Assembly: GCA_021292165.1 (NCBI GenBank) | Contig: JAHFWL010000296.1 | Location: 496,001 to 560,000 of the forward strand | Source of the DNA: Shinisaurus crocodilurus | Taxonomy: Eukaryota; Chordata; Lepidosauria; Squamata; Shinisauridae | Length of the DNA stretch: 64,000 nt | Direction of reading: 5' to 3' | Shown here: positions 21,606 to 32,869 of the stretch, in pieces | Position numbering within the stretch: position 1 is the stretch's first letter | How the letters are laid out: each line of letters starts with the position of its first letter | Program-made: the position numbers and the translations under genes | Notes under the pieces: model-generated | Database searches by the model: none | What the model was told of the DNA's origin: nothing | Seen by the model: the letters and a program-made list of their open reading frames with translations, nothing else

Positions 21606-22224
21606 CCAATCCTGACTGGAAGCTCCCCTCAATGGCGGCTATTTAAAAGGTGGGAGAGGAAACCTAGGACACATTCAATGCAATCACACATTCATCATAT
21701 AATCCACTTCATCTGGAGTTCCCTGGTTTGCATCCCACCTCTGTCTCACTGGGAAGCCATTGGCAAGCTCAACTTTCTCTCTCTCTTTCTCTCTCTCACC
21801 TTCAGTCTTCCCCTGACATCTGCAATAGGAGGATAATAGTACTAACCTACATCGCCTGCATTGTATGCCTGCAGGAATTACAAGAACATGTGTGAGCCAC
21901 TTTGCATTGTATCTAGGCATGTGCAAATCAGGAAAGCTCAAGCTCTCCTAAGTTCTTCAAATTCCACCTCGAAGCTTGTTCCAACTCAAGTCCGTATCAG
22001 ATTGGGAGAGTTGCTTTTCTTTTTTTTTTCACATGAAAATCTGTGTGTATTTTTGTGTGGGAAACTGGGGGCAGCCATCATAAGCAGCCGGAGCACTGCG
22101 ATGCGGAAGGCAACGGAAAACCACCACATCATGTTTTCCAAGTATACTCATCATGGCTAGACAGGCAGTCTAGCCATGATGATGTCCAACCTCAGGTGGG
22201 AGAGGAACTAGAAGAAGAAGAAAT

Positions 22225-22475
22225 AATTTTATTTATTTATTTATTACATTCATATCCTGCCTTCCCCCCCCCCTTTGCAAGGAACCCAAGGTGGTTACAA
22301 AATCCTCCTCCTCTCCATATTATCCTCACAAGAACCCTGTGAGGTTGGTTAGGCTGAGAGTCAGTGACTGGCCTAAAGTCACCCAGTGAGATTCATGGTC
22401 AAGTGGGGACAAGAATCTGGATCTCCTGAGTCCCAGTCCAACACTCTAAGCACTACGCCACGCTGGCTTTATTAT
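22225..22475 (-). mobile_element. tRNA-derived SINE, minus orientation
   Basis: Begins with TTATTTATTTATTTATTACATTC (the reversed tail) and ends with CCAACACTCTAAGCACTACGCC (the reversed tRNA-like head). It is shared with 53040-53290. Confidence 0.85.
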
Positions 22476-23144
22476 ATAGAATGGAATTTTTAAAATAAAT
22501 AAATGCGAAGCCTCTGCTTGGATGACATGGAGGGGCATGGGAGGAGAAGCCTGGTTGACAGTGCCATCACTTGATTGGAGGGAGGGGGGGAGGGAAGAGC
22601 CTAGGAATGGACGGACTCTGTAAACTTTGTTCCATCTGCATTTTGTGGATTTTCAGGCACCTTTTGTTCCATAATCTGCTCATTGATAGAATCATGCATT
22701 CCTATGCACTTGTGCAAATTCACAAATTCCCCCAAATAGACAAATGTTTATTTTCAGGCTTTCATTTATGGGGGGGGGGATACACATTTTCCGTTGGTGT
22801 TTCTATTTATTTATTTATTTATTTATCGGATTTTTTAATGATGAATTTGCATAAAATTATGGAAAGTAAAAGAAAAACAATCTGCACATCCACGGAATCT
22901 GTGTAACTTGGGAAAAGCTGGTCTGCTGCGGAATCCATGGACTAGATACGTAGAAATCAAAACTCTTTTGAGTCCATTCCGGCTTTCCCCAGCATCGCTA
23001 GAAGAGCCCTCCCACAGCCCCGTAAAAGCCCCCCAAATGGCCTTGGCAGTGGTGCCTGGAGCCAAAGTGGCTCCTGCTTGAAAAATAGTGAAGGTCAATT
23101 CTTCACTATTGCAAAGCAAAGCACTGACACTTCTAGTCAATCAT

Positions 23145-23154
23145 GGAAAATTCC
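23145..23154. promoter_or_regulatory. Candidate NF-kB site upstream of defensin gene 1
   Basis: GGAAAATTCC fits the kB consensus and lies about 340 bp upstream of the TATA box. It is identical in the second gene at 53935-53944. Defensin genes in other vertebrates are often NF-kB responsive; here the site is only a sequence match. Confidence 0.35.
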
Positions 23155-23484
23155 TCCTGCTCCGGTCAGGCTCTGTTATAAAAATGGGACCCCCTTGGCA
23201 GAAAACGTCAAGGTGAGCACCGGCCACAGTGAGCCGGTTCAGAGCCTGCACCGCTGAAATAACCCATTGACCTTTTTCCTGCTGTGAAAAATCACCTCAG
23301 TCATTTGGCTGCTCCTTGCAGTCAACATGAATATGTACATTACGTGGTGCCAAAGGAAAGGCACAGCAGTGTTTGCATATTACCAAACTCTGTCGTATGA
23401 AAGGACAATGGACTTCCTTTCCCAATGTAACTCAGTGGTCAGAGTGTTCCTGAAAATCCCTATGCTGTAATCCTCGGTAAACCT

Positions 23485-23492
23485 TATATATA
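23485..23492 (+). promoter_or_regulatory. TATA box of defensin gene 1
   Basis: TATATATA about 90 bp upstream of the ATG at 23580. The implied start near 23515 gives a short 5' UTR contiguous with the signal exon. It is conserved at 54275-54282. Confidence 0.65.
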
Positions 23493-23579
23493 CAGAGCCT
23501 GTTTCTCAAAGAACAACAGCCAGGCTTCGAACTCTCTTCTGAAGCGTGCAGCGAAAACAGGCAGCATCGAGCAACAACC

Positions 23580-23637
23580 ATGAGGATCCTTTTTCTTCTC
23601 ATTGCCGCCTTCTTATTCTTCATTCAAATTGTTCCAG
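23580..23637 (+). CDS. Beta-defensin gene 1, exon 1 (signal peptide)
   Basis: 58 nt: 19 codons plus the first base of a Gly codon, then the donor GTAAGAG. It encodes a strongly hydrophobic signal peptide starting MRILFLLIAAF and ending at Pro-Gly, directing secretion. The ATG is preceded by CAACC and is the first after the TATA box at 23485. The intron is phase 1 and about 2.3 kb (23638-25930), and contains CR1 and LINE fragments. The exon is identical at every base to 54370-54427. Length and phase equal those of the signal exons at 47203 and 63472. Confidence 0.88.
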
Positions 23638-24364
23638 GTAAGAGATTGCTGGAAGTGAGTGGAAACCCTGAGGTACAGGAATCCCAGGATGCGGTTTAGG
23701 GGTGATACTATCAAGTGAGTAGCCCGGGCCTATTAAGACCCAAGGTGCTTGCATTCTAAAATTCGACACAAGACAGGCGAGAGAGGAAGGAGACTGAGCT
23801 GGTGTCAAGTGCACATAATGCAGGGCACATGCGGAAGCTAAGCAGGTATGAGCCGGGTCAGTGCTTGGATGGGTGACTGCCTAGGCTGCCCACTTCTGCA
23901 TGAACAGGAGAACAGACTAAACACAGGCTGAACATGCCCAGTTCTTTCAGTCTCCCCTCAGAAGGCCTTGTTTCCAGTCCCTTTATCATCCTTGTTGCCC
24001 GCCTCTGAACCCTCTAACTGCCACTTTCAGCCATCTAGATGAAGCTCTTCGGAGGGGGAGGGAAGGAAGCTGGGGTGCCGTTTGGAGACCGTGTAAGCCA
24101 TCGGTCCCAGCCTCTTCCCCTCCCTGACCCTGGCACATCCCTTTCCTCCTCTCCAAGGCTGATTTCAGACCTCGGAGAGGCAGCCAGCATCGTTCGTTCC
24201 ATGCAGGCTGTGAGTGGGGCAGGGAGGAGGCTCAGCATTCAGAGGCTCAGCTCTGAGGTCGCCGATCTGGGGATCCAAATAATCCTATGCACCCACCAAA
24301 CACAATGTCAGGAGGCCATCGGATTGCACTCTTAAAATATTTTAAAAGTGCATATATATATATA

Positions 24365-24935
24365 TATATGAAGTGATCATTCCCCTTTACTCAGCACTGG
24401 TTAGGCCTCATCTTGAGTACTGCGTCCAGTTCTGGGCACCACACTTTAAGAAGGACGTAGACAAACTGGAGAGGGTTCAGAGGAGGGCAAGAAAGAGAAT
24501 CTGGGGACTGGAAACAAAAGCCTACGAGGAGAGACTGAAAGAACCGGGCATGTTTCACTTTCAGAAGAAGAGACTGAGGGGAGATATGATCGCACTCTTC
24601 CAGTACTTGAAGGGTTGCCACAAAGAGGAGGGCCAGGATCTCTTCTCGATCATCCCAGGTTGTAGGACACGCAATAATAGGCTCAAGTTGCAGGAAGCCA
24701 GATTCTGCCTGGACATCAGGAAAAAATTTCTGACTGTTAGAGCAATCAGACAATGGAACCAGCTACCTAGGGAGGTCCTGGGCTCTCCCACACTGGAGGC
24801 ATTCAAGGTGCAGCTGGACAGCCATCTGTGAGGGAATCTTGACTTGGATTCCTGCAGCGAAGGGGAGGTTGGACTCGACTATTCTGTGATTAGAATCTAC
24901 TCTATTATTCTAAGATTCTTTGATTCTATGATTTA
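24365..24935 (+). mobile_element. CR1 LINE 3' end in the defensin intron
   Basis: Encodes the CR1 ORF2 C-terminus: [49 protein letters not shown]. The 152-residue frame ends at 24831 and is followed by the typical ATTCTATGATT-type 3' repeats to about 24935. The shared copy is at 55160-55740. Confidence 0.9.
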
Positions 24936-25084
24936 CCCAGCTTAGATTCCCGTTGATGCCCACTGATGATCTGGCTGGCAGATTTTCCAAAAAGCCAGCA
25001 AAAAATCACCTTTGTGTGTGAGGATCGGGCCAACTGGAAGGTGCGGTGTATTATGTACTAGACTGCCCGTTACATTATTCACCT

Positions 25085-25840
25085 AGGGTTAAGTTGATTC
25101 TCCCTTTTCAGACCTTGACAGAAGGTCTATCCGATGAATCTAAGATCAGATGGCGGCTGGTGGATACAAATAAAGGATACAAATAAATTGGTTAGCTTTA
25201 CCCGCTCGCGTCGAGGAGGGCGTAGCGGGCAGAGATCGGCCCCACTCATGCCCGCCAGAGACTCACGGGGCCTTGCCGGGTCCGGGGCTCTCTCGGCTCG
25301 CCGACTTGAGCCGGCCGCGACGGCACCAGCTCGGCTGGCGTGGCTGGCTCGAGCGGCACGGCGAACTGCTCCGCGCCGCTCAGATAATTGAGGCAGGGGG
25401 CTGCCTTCGCCGAGAGACGAGGCGGTGGCGAGGCAGGACACAAATCAGATTTGTGAGCACCACTAGTAGAATAGCCCCGTATGCATTAGCTGCAACAAAG
25501 ATAAGATCGGTTTACTTGAATAGCATCAGCAACAAAAGCTAAGAAGAGTTTTGTTTGCTATGTTTAAAGTAAGGTAGATGTGTAAATTATACTGTTTGTA
25601 CTTTATGATCTGTATTCTTTCCATATTCAAAATCTCTTTTAGCATCTTCTGCAAAAATTATGTCCTGGATCTTATGGATAGATGCATCCTATGTTGTCAT
25701 TGCTGAGGACAGCAAATAACTCAGCATCAGACATCTGCAGGATTGCAGCCAACCTGCTGGCATCATAACGGCAAACAAATGCATGATGGTATAAGCAGAA
25801 GTTGGCATAGTCCTCAAAAGTTTGTAATCATAATAAATTT
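25085..25840 (+). mobile_element. LINE 3' fragment carrying a GC-rich insert
   Basis: Conceptual coding pieces flank the insert: EGLSDESKIRW (about 25120-25150) and IAPYALAATKIRSVYLNSI (25465-25530). They match the C-terminal end of the LINE at 42063-42640. The GC-rich insert at about 25172-25440 shares GAGCGGCACGG..CTGCTCCGC sequence with the hairpin-repeat family at 36977, 38530 and 58245. The whole arrangement is shared with the right copy. Confidence 0.65.
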
Positions 25841-25930
25841 ATTCATTTTCAAGACTCTGTTCTTTTCGTTGCAACAGGCTAACACAGCTAATCCCTCTGA
25901 AAATTACTGAACAATTCTCTCTCTCTCCAG

Positions 25931-26070
25931 GATACGCCTGCACGATTAGAGCCATCACGACTCCAGAGGCTTGTGCTGAAACTGGTGCATTTTGTACTGA
26001 GAAGGAATGCAATAGGCTCTTCCCTACCATGGGAACATGTGGTGAAGGCACCTTTTGTTGTTTCCTGTAA
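25931..26070 (+). CDS. Beta-defensin gene 1, exon 2 (mature peptide)
   Basis: Acceptor CTCTCTCCAG at 25921-25930, phase-1 entry, stop TAA at 26068-26070. With exon 1 it makes a 65-residue precursor; the mature part is about 45 residues. The last six cysteines follow C-x6-C-x4-C-x9-C-x5-CC with Gly in AETGAFC, the beta-defensin signature. A seventh Cys lies near the mature N-terminus (GYAC). Residue count gives 3 K/R against 5 Glu, so the peptide is predicted acidic, unlike most defensins. The role is a secreted host-defence peptide by family; target unknown. No clear AATAAA was seen close downstream. Confidence 0.88.
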
Positions 26071-26252
26071 GCTGCTTTTTTTAAAAAAAAGAACCAAACA
26101 AACAACTTTTCAAATCAATGGAATATGACTGGAAGATCTATAAATTTTAATCTTTCCATATCCTGTCTTATCATTTAAGGGAGTGCTCCCCAACTTGACT
26201 CCTTGACCAGGGATGGGAAAGACTTTGACATATTTGCTTTTATATTTTATTT

Positions 26253-26336
26253 ATGGCACAATCCTATGCATGTTTAGACAGAAAAAATGCCTACAACTCC
26301 CAGCATGCCCCAGCCAGCTATGCATCGGATTGCAGT
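26253..26336. mobile_element. Short MITE-like repeat
   Basis: CACAATCCTATGCATG at the left and ATGCATCGGATTGCAG at the right are imperfect inverted ends around CTACAACTCCCAGCATGCC. The class matches the repeat at 15246-15605 only at the termini. Confidence 0.4.
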
Positions 26337-27469
26337 CTCAATTGTTTATTTACTGACTAGCTAATTTAGGGCTCAATCCTATGGCCCTCAGGCCTTGCCT
26401 GGTGGGGGGAATAGGATTGGTCGGTCTCCCTGCTGTGCCCGTGGAAATCCCTTCTGAGGTCACCATGGGGAGTCTGCCTGCGGAGCAACCTCCCCCCCTC
26501 CACAGCCCATTTGGTTCTTTCCACGCCGGCTGGGTTCCGGTGTGTGTATGGGGGGTGCTCCTTTTGGAGGGCGAGGGGCGCGTGGCTGATAGGCCATGCT
26601 CCTCCTGCCCTCAGTAGGATGCCCATAATCTTCCAAGTTCAGAGGGTTATTATTGGCACCCACATAGGATGGGGCTGTCTCTTGTATCAATATATTCCAT
26701 CCCTCCTCCAGGGAGCTCAAGAAGTCACATCTTGTGTTCTCTCCCATTCTTTTTTGTTTTTATTTTAAAGCAAAAGGGGTGGGGGGGATCCCACAAATGG
26801 CCAATGAATTACGTACCTTAATGAACCATGTTGATACCTTTTGATGAATCATTTGCTTTTAATACAATTCCATTATTTTCAATACAAGAAGGCCTAACGC
26901 AGCTTGAGAGTGGCAGGCAACCTCGTAGAAGAGGTATTCCCCTTTCCTCTCCCATAGAAAGTAATGGATTCTGCTGCAACATGAGCTAGCAATAAATAAA
27001 TACAAAGCGGGTGCGGGTTTTCTCCAAGCTATTTTATGCATATGCAGTTATATTTCTATGTAATTGAATTGATTACTCCAGTGAGATTTCTTTCATCAGG
27101 TGAAAGCCAAAAATGAAATTCCATCTCATATTCCCCACTTCCCGAAGCCTTGGTAAGCACTGGAGACATGGCATTTTTTGGGGGGTGGGTGGGGGTTGTA
27201 TTTTCTTTTTTCTTTTCTTTTCTTTTTTTACAGATAAACAAGCAGTGTGTAAGTAGAGATAAAGAGATACTCTTACAAGGCAGCGGATCCACAGTTCCCA
27301 CACAAAATCTCCAGAGGTAGAACCTTTGCCCTGTGATGCATCTTCAGCAAACTGACATCTCTCTCCACCCCCCTCTACCTTTGTTTGCCTTTGCCACGAC
27401 CTCTTCAACTTGAGGTTATTCCCTTCAAAACATTCAGGAGAGATTTCCAGCCACAGCATTTATCCTCAT

Positions 27470-27555
27470 TAGAATAATAGAACCATAGAAAAGTAGAGTT
27501 GGAAGGGGCCCACAAGGCCATCGAGTCCAACCCCCTCCTTAGTGCAGGAATCCAG
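27470..27555 (-). mobile_element. CR1 3' fragment specific to the left copy
   Basis: AGAGTTGGAAGGGGCCCACA and GTCCAACCCCCTCCTTAGTG are the reversed CR1 end. The fragment is absent at the equivalent point of the right copy near 58185 and of unit A near 8283, so it is a later insertion. Confidence 0.65.
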
Positions 27556-28064
27556 GTCATTAGCTCACATTCATTGAATATTAGCCTCGTGAATTAACAA
27601 TCAGCCAGCAGCCAGTTGTGCCTGTCACTCCGCCACACCCGTAATGCTCCAAGTTCAGAAGGCTACAGGCATCATGATTGGATTGAGCCCTTATTGAGTT
27701 CATTGAGTACTGAGTTTATTTGTATTCATTCCTATTGTGAGTTGTCGTGTCTTCTGTGTTGACAGAAAAAACTTTAGGGTCATAAAAGTAAATCTATTAT
27801 ATTTCTGCAGATTTGGTCATGGAAAGTAAAGTGCTGCAATTGGGTAGAAACATCCTTCATTTCGGCAACAGTGATAATCTCAGCATCTAGATTGATCCAC
27901 TGTTATATATTACCTGAAGAAAATGTTGCCATGAGATGGAGATCTTACTTCACTGACTGAGAGATCTTACAAATCAATTAAAAAGCATAATAGTTGAAAT
28001 AAACACATCACAAGCTACTGAAATATGTGTGTCAATTAGTGATGGATGAATTCATGCTGGGTGA

Positions 28065-28240
28065 ATCCAATTGCATTCTTCCTCCTTCCCCCCAATCCCT
28101 TTTCTTTTTGTGTCATGTCTTTTAGATTGTAAGCCTGAGGGCAGGAATTGTCTTATTATTAATCTTTGTAAGCCACTCTGAGAGCCTTTTCTGGCTGAAG
28201 AGCGGGGTATCAATGCAAAAATAAATAAATAAATAAATAA
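28065..28240 (+). mobile_element. LINE-derived 3' tail (L2/CR1 type)
   Basis: TTTTAGATTGTAAGCCTGAGG, CTTTGTAAGCCACTCTGAGAG and GGGGTATCAATGCAAAAATAAATAAATA. The same tail is at 63840-64000. It marks the left edge of the 8.5 kb insertion stack. Confidence 0.55.
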
Positions 28241-28330
28241 ACTTAATTTGTATAATTTACGAGTTAAGATGATCTTGCTTCCCGCCGTATCACGCTGATA
28301 AACGCCTCTGAGAGTATGTCCACATTCCTT

Positions 28331-28525
28331 AGCTGTCATCATCATCATCAGGCGATCACTCATGACCGAGTAAGATTGTCTTCCGGGATAAAAGGAGGAA
28401 ATTCTAAAGAAGATTGTGTAGACTCTAGCGATGGGTCCGTAAGTGACTGTGGAGGCCAATTCTAGATCCACACAGCTTCCCACAGTGAGGACACAGGTTA
28501 CCAGATAGAAGATGGTCCTGTAGGG
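28331..28525 (-). mobile_element. 5'-truncated LINE 3' end (CATCATCA-tailed family)
   Basis: About 195 bp of the 3' end of the family at 33335-34968, starting at the CATCATCATCATCAGGCGATC tail. The reverse strand encodes the C-terminal C2H2-like finger. It is truncated at GATGGTCCTGTAG. Confidence 0.85.
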
Positions 28526-29118
28526 CACCTTTTCTAGCCCCCTCCCCATACGGGGTGAGCAGAGTGGATCCTAAATAGGGCTGCTCAGTCATGGATACAG
28601 CTGCCGAGCTGCTCGACTACCTCGTTCCTTGAACAGGGCGACTGAGTCTGCATCCACCGCCCATGTGCTGGTCCATGACTAGGGGCTTCCAGATTCACAG
28701 TCCTGCCCCCGTTGCCATTCGCCAGTTGCCATGGGACTTTTTTTGTTTGTTTGTTTGTTTGGTTGGTTGGGTTGGGTTGGGTTGGGTTGGGTTGGGTTGG
28801 ATGGGTTGGGTTGGAAGACGCCTGTGCGTGAAACTGTTTTATGTGGGGAGATCGGTGCACAACGAATCACCACACAAACTTGACAGAGTACGGCAGAGAT
28901 CCAATGGCACGGTTACCCTGACGATTGGAAAACCATTCTCTGCTGCAGCCTTCATCCGCCTTCACAGCCGTTGTAATTTAGGTTTAATTATCTTCCGCCT
29001 GTTCTGCCGTTGAGGACTTTATGTTTTGGATAGTTCTTTGTCTGGTTCCTCTCCCCGGACCTTACCGCCATGGGTGACCCTACTGGGAGTACATAGCTCC
29101 CGACGGCATTGCTGTGTC
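28526..29118. other. Unassigned repeat-like sequence with a GGTTG tract
   Basis: Contains a pentanucleotide (GGTTG)n run at about 28760-28815 preceded by (TTTG)n. The flanks (for example CCTTACCGCCATGGGTGACCC near 29061) resemble LINE untranslated sequence but could not be assigned. No gene. Confidence 0.4.
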
Positions 29119-29443
29119 CTAGAACTGAATGTATGAAACTTGGGAGCCCTCTACAGCCAAGGAGATGGCAGCCCTTGCTTTCCCATCAAGGCGCATCCAC
29201 TCAGCACGCTCTGGGTCTGCCCGATCCGGGGGAACCTCTGAAATAACATGCCACAGTCCAGCTTGCAAAAGATACATTTCCATTCTATAACTCCAAATGG
29301 AAAAATTAAAGTCATTCAACTTCTCAAAGAGTTGTGGCTGCATTGCAGATGTACTAGCCATTTCAGCACACGACTCCCCTGCTGTCTGGGTAGAAAAAGT
29401 TGCAGTCACACAAGGCTTTCTTTCCTCTTTGCTTTTGTCAGGA
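29119..29443 (-). pseudogene. Ty1/copia-type gag fragment, interrupted by a gypsy element
   Basis: The minus-strand frame (29496 down to 29119) includes LFEKLNDFNFSIWSYRMEMY and LQAGLWHVISEVPPD, typical of copia gag (UBN2/DUF4219-like: KL..NF..W...M). It is cut off near 29119. On its 5' side the frame is interrupted at 29444 by the gypsy element. It resumes on the far side at 35924-35992 with acidic sequence (QAEEIQADPDISEEEVEEE), in register once one copy of the 5-bp TSD is removed. No copia LTR, protease, integrase or RT was found. Confidence 0.65.
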
Positions 29444-29448
29444 GCTTC

Positions 29449-30294
29449 TGTGGCGGAGTGACAGGCAGAAGCCCAGGGAGGGGCCAAGCTGAACATTCCA
29501 GAGGCTCTGATTGGCTGAGGCCAAGAGCATAGAACCCCAGGGAGTTGACAGTTAAGGGGAGTTGGTAGTCAGTTGGGGAAGAGAGTGGGTTGGAGTGAGA
29601 GAGGGAGTAGAAGGTTAGTAGAGTAGGTAGGAAAAGGTGGTCCTGAAGAGAAGAGTTCAGACAGGAAATCTAGTACTAAGTTGTGAGAAAGCAAACGTTC
29701 AGGTATTAGTGTAGAACAATGCACAGGAGTCTCCACTTAGGGAGTGAAGAGAAGGACCTTCTGTCTGAGGAAGAAGGAGAAACTCTGGACTAGTGTGAGG
29801 GACAGTTAAGTTCCCTAGTCTGATACTGTAACTTTCAAGTAACCAAGCCAAATTGATACAAAGAGCACTGTATAACATCTGCCTGCCTTTAACCTGAATC
29901 TAAGCAAAGAACAAGTTTGAATGTAACTGTTGAAAATTCCAAGTTATCTGTTCCTGAGTTGAATATCAGTTTAGAGACTTTGTTAGAACAATAAATCAAC
30001 CTTTTTATTCAAAGTTCTAATTCTCCAGGGTCTGACTGGTGACAGGAAAGTAAGAAGTGAATTAACGGAGGGAGGGGCACCCTACTTCAAGTAATCAAAT
30101 AAAACAAACTGCTCTTAATAAAGACAAACAAACGTGGGTGAACAGCTACATATAAGACCTAAGACACATAATCGGCTAACACAACTTTAAAAAACAGCTT
30201 AAAGTCTGAAGTGACCAATACAAGGTGGCACTTGGTGAGAGCGAAGTACACATCAAGGGTGTGGGCTTTGGAGATTGGGGTCCCGTCCGCTACA
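29449..30294 (+). repeat. 5' LTR of the gypsy element
   Basis: 846 bp, TGTGGCGGAGTGAC to GTCCGCTACA. It shares its body with the 3' LTR, from ACATTCCAGAGGCTCTGATTG to the end, with scattered small differences. An AATAAA occurs near 29990. Sequence immediately after the LTR (TGGTGGCAGTGTCGTGATTC from 30296) is the candidate primer-binding site; the primer tRNA was not determined. Confidence 0.88.
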
Positions 30295-30414
30295 GTGGTG
30301 GCAGTGTCGTGATTCGAAATGACCCACGAAATAGTATACCCACAAAGCTAATACCCAAATACAAACAAGTATTTGTAAAGTTTAAACGAAATAAAACAAA
30401 TTTCCTGTCAGAAA

Positions 30415-31257
30415 ATGCCTAATCCTAGAAGGACAGCAGAAGCACGGGGAGATGCTCAGGGAACATCCCTTGAGGGAGTTTCTGAGGAAACTCCTAACCA
30501 AGAGTTAGAGATAATGAAAATCAAGCTTGAGATGGCTAGAATTGAAGCAGAAAAAGCTAAGATTCAGGCAGAACAAGAGCTAGCTAAGATTCAGGCAGAA
30601 CAAGAGCTAGTTAAGATTCAGGCAGAAAATGAGAAGGCTTAGCTTCAGGTAGAAAATGAGATGGCCAGAATTCAATCTGATGAGAGAAGGGATCGAGAGA
30701 GAATTCAAACAGAGAAAGAACAACAGCAATTAGCTAAGCTGGAACATGAGAGAGACATGGTTCAATTAAGGTCACAATATCCAGAACCAATTAGACCAAG
30801 AGAGAATACATCAGTAGATCAGAAGAGATTCCCTCATTACCAAAAGGATGATGATGTAGAAGCGTTCCTATTTAGTTTTGAAAGAACATGTAAAGATCTA
30901 AATATTCCTGATGAGGAAAAGATGATGTATTTACGCCCACAAATCTGTGGAGCCCTCAGTGAGGTTTATTCTGAAATGTGTGAGGAAGAAACCTCAGATT
31001 ACTTTTTATTTAAGGACAGAGTGAGGGTACGATTTGGGCTGACTGCTGAACAAAGCAGAAAAACATTCAGAGAACTAAAAAGAAAACCTAATGAAATGTT
31101 TGCGCAGTTAGGTTGTCGGTTGGACCGAGCTCTAAGGAGATGGATTGAGGGAAGCAAGGTGACAACTTTTGAACAATTACAACAGTTAATTGGTTTGGAA
31201 CAGTTTTTGTGGGGGGCTCTCCAGAGAAACCAGAACACCATCAGGCTGTTCCTCTGA
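30415..31257 (+). pseudogene. Gypsy gag: coiled coil and SCAN-like capsid domain
   Basis: The ATG at 30415 opens a frame interrupted by one in-frame TAG at 30640-30642, continues from 30661 in the same frame, and is lost at a frameshift near the G6 run at about 31210. The N-terminus carries three near-identical 10-residue repeats (KIQAEQELAK type; 30-bp DNA repeats at about 30550-30630), predicted coiled coil. The following region (FPHYQKDDDVEAFLFSFERT, then LRPQICGALSEVYSEM) resembles the SCAN domain. Established work derives vertebrate SCAN domains from a Gmr1-like gypsy capsid. The product is a particle structural protein. It is broken here. Confidence 0.75.
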
Positions 31258-32000
31258 GGAGAAATAATCCTAGGCCCAACAGAATGGGAGGGATTATATG
31301 TTTTTTCTGTAACCAAGAGGGGCATGTAACATCTCAATGCCCCAAACTCGTGAAACCCAGTTACCAAAATCCTGTCAGAAATGTTCCCGCCAAAACTGTA
31401 AAGCTGGTGAACAAGCCAGAACCTGTGCAAACTGAGTCTGAACTACACTCTTCCAATGAAGAACCAATTCTACCTGAAAAACCATCAAGAGTGTTACAGG
31501 TCTGGAAAGTTAAAGAGGCATTAAACCAAGACTATAGGGAAGAGGTGTTAGTAAATGACAAAAAGTTAATGGGACTTAGAGATACAGGAGCTGAGGTGAC
31601 CCTAATCCAGCCAGAGTTTGTGAACAAAGAACAGTACTTACCTGGCAGATTTTATAAGATCAAAGGCATTAGTGGTCTTGTGTTTGAAGTGAAGCTAGCA
31701 AGGATTCCCCTCCAGTACAGAGACTTTCAAGGAGACATAATTATGGGAGTCTGGCAAGAAATTGGAGTGCCCATATTACTTGGGAATGATTTGGCCACGC
31801 AAAATCAAGCTGCTTCAGTAAAAATAATAACAAGGAGTAGGCCTCAGGCCTCAGAAAGCCAGATAGAAGTAGCGGAGCTGAAGACCAGCATAGCTGAAGA
31901 GAGAGACCAAGATGCAGTCGAACCACAGCAAGAGATACAACTGCATGAAACAGAGTTTCAAAATGAGCAGGAGCAAGATGTATCCTTAGCTGATCTCTGA
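31209..32000 (+). pseudogene. Gypsy nucleocapsid knuckle and protease
   Basis: The frame starts in the frameshifted overlap with gag. A CCHC zinc knuckle (CFFCNQEGHVTSQC) is near 31300-31340, and an aspartic-protease active site (LRDTGAEVTLI, a D-T-G variant) near 31575-31610, followed by ILLGNDL about 60 residues on. It ends at a TGA (31998-32000) that is in frame with the integrase piece downstream, so it is probably a nonsense mutation. No RT follows. Confidence 0.78.
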
Positions 32001-32129
32001 GAACAAGCTAGAAAAACTCCCAGTGAACTGACAGTAGAAAATCCCTGCATAATGGCTATTAAGAATCAGAAGTTGTACCAGATGTCCAAGCGACAAAAAT
32101 CTGCTGCTCTGTGAGAGACCAAAAAGCAA

Positions 32130-32856
32130 TTGGTGATCCCAAAAAGATACAGATTGCAAATCCTTCAATTGGCCCATGATAACCCCATGGCTGGACATTT
32201 GGGGATAAATAAGACAAGAGATAGGGTCCAGGAAAGGTTCTATTGGCCAGGGATGGGTAAAGACATTAAAGCATTCTGTCAATCCTGTGAGGCTTGCCAA
32301 CTAGTAGGAAAAGCCCGGGATAAAAAAAAAAGGATTTTTACAACCCATACCCATAGTAACTGAACCCTTTTCGAAAATCGGTGTGGACCTCATAGGACCA
32401 ATCTCTAGAGTGACCAGAAGAGGGAATAAATATATCTTGATTATTGTGGACTACGCAACAAAGTATCCAGAGGCAGTACCACTACGAGATATAGAAGCCA
32501 GAATAGTAGCCCAGGCATTACTAACCGTGTTTTTCAGGTTAGGCTATCCTGATGAAATGGTCACTGACCTAGGAGCTACATTTATGGCTAAGATGATGAA
32601 GGAACTTTTACTGGTGTGTGGCATTAAACATATAACCACCACTGCGTATCATCCTCAGGCCAAAGGCCTGACTGAAAAATTTAATGCGACTGTATGCCAT
32701 ATGCTGAGGACCTATGCGACAAAACATCCGAATGACTGGGACCAGCGACTACAGCATTTCCTGTTCGGATACCGTGAAGTACCTCAAGCAAGCACCAGTT
32801 TCAGTCCGTTCGAATTATTGTTTGGCCGAAAACCAAGGGTCCACTGGACATTTTAA
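32130..32856 (+). pseudogene. Gypsy integrase N-terminal and catalytic domains
   Basis: 32130-32363 encodes an HHCC zinc-binding domain (H..GHLG..C-x2-C: AHDNPMAGHLGINKTRDRV, CQSCEACQ). A frameshift in the A-rich run near 32325 separates it from the core at 32383-32856. The core has VDLIGPISRVTRRG, VDYATKYPEA, TDLGATF and YHPQAKGLTEKFN. The D, D and E of the DDE triad appear present, while the motif residues around them are diverged. Integrase joins element DNA to the host chromosome. It is inactive as encoded. Confidence 0.8.
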
Positions 32857-32869
32857 AAGAAACGTGGAC

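Noticed and set aside
24039..24335. 98-codon open frame in the defensin intron
   Set aside because: Its counterpart at 54834-55085 has a different end and reading frame, which is not expected of a conserved coding exon.
28760..28815. Telomere-like GGGTT array
   Set aside because: The unit is a pentamer (GGTTG), not the vertebrate TTAGGG hexamer, and grades into (TTTG)n; an ordinary microsatellite.
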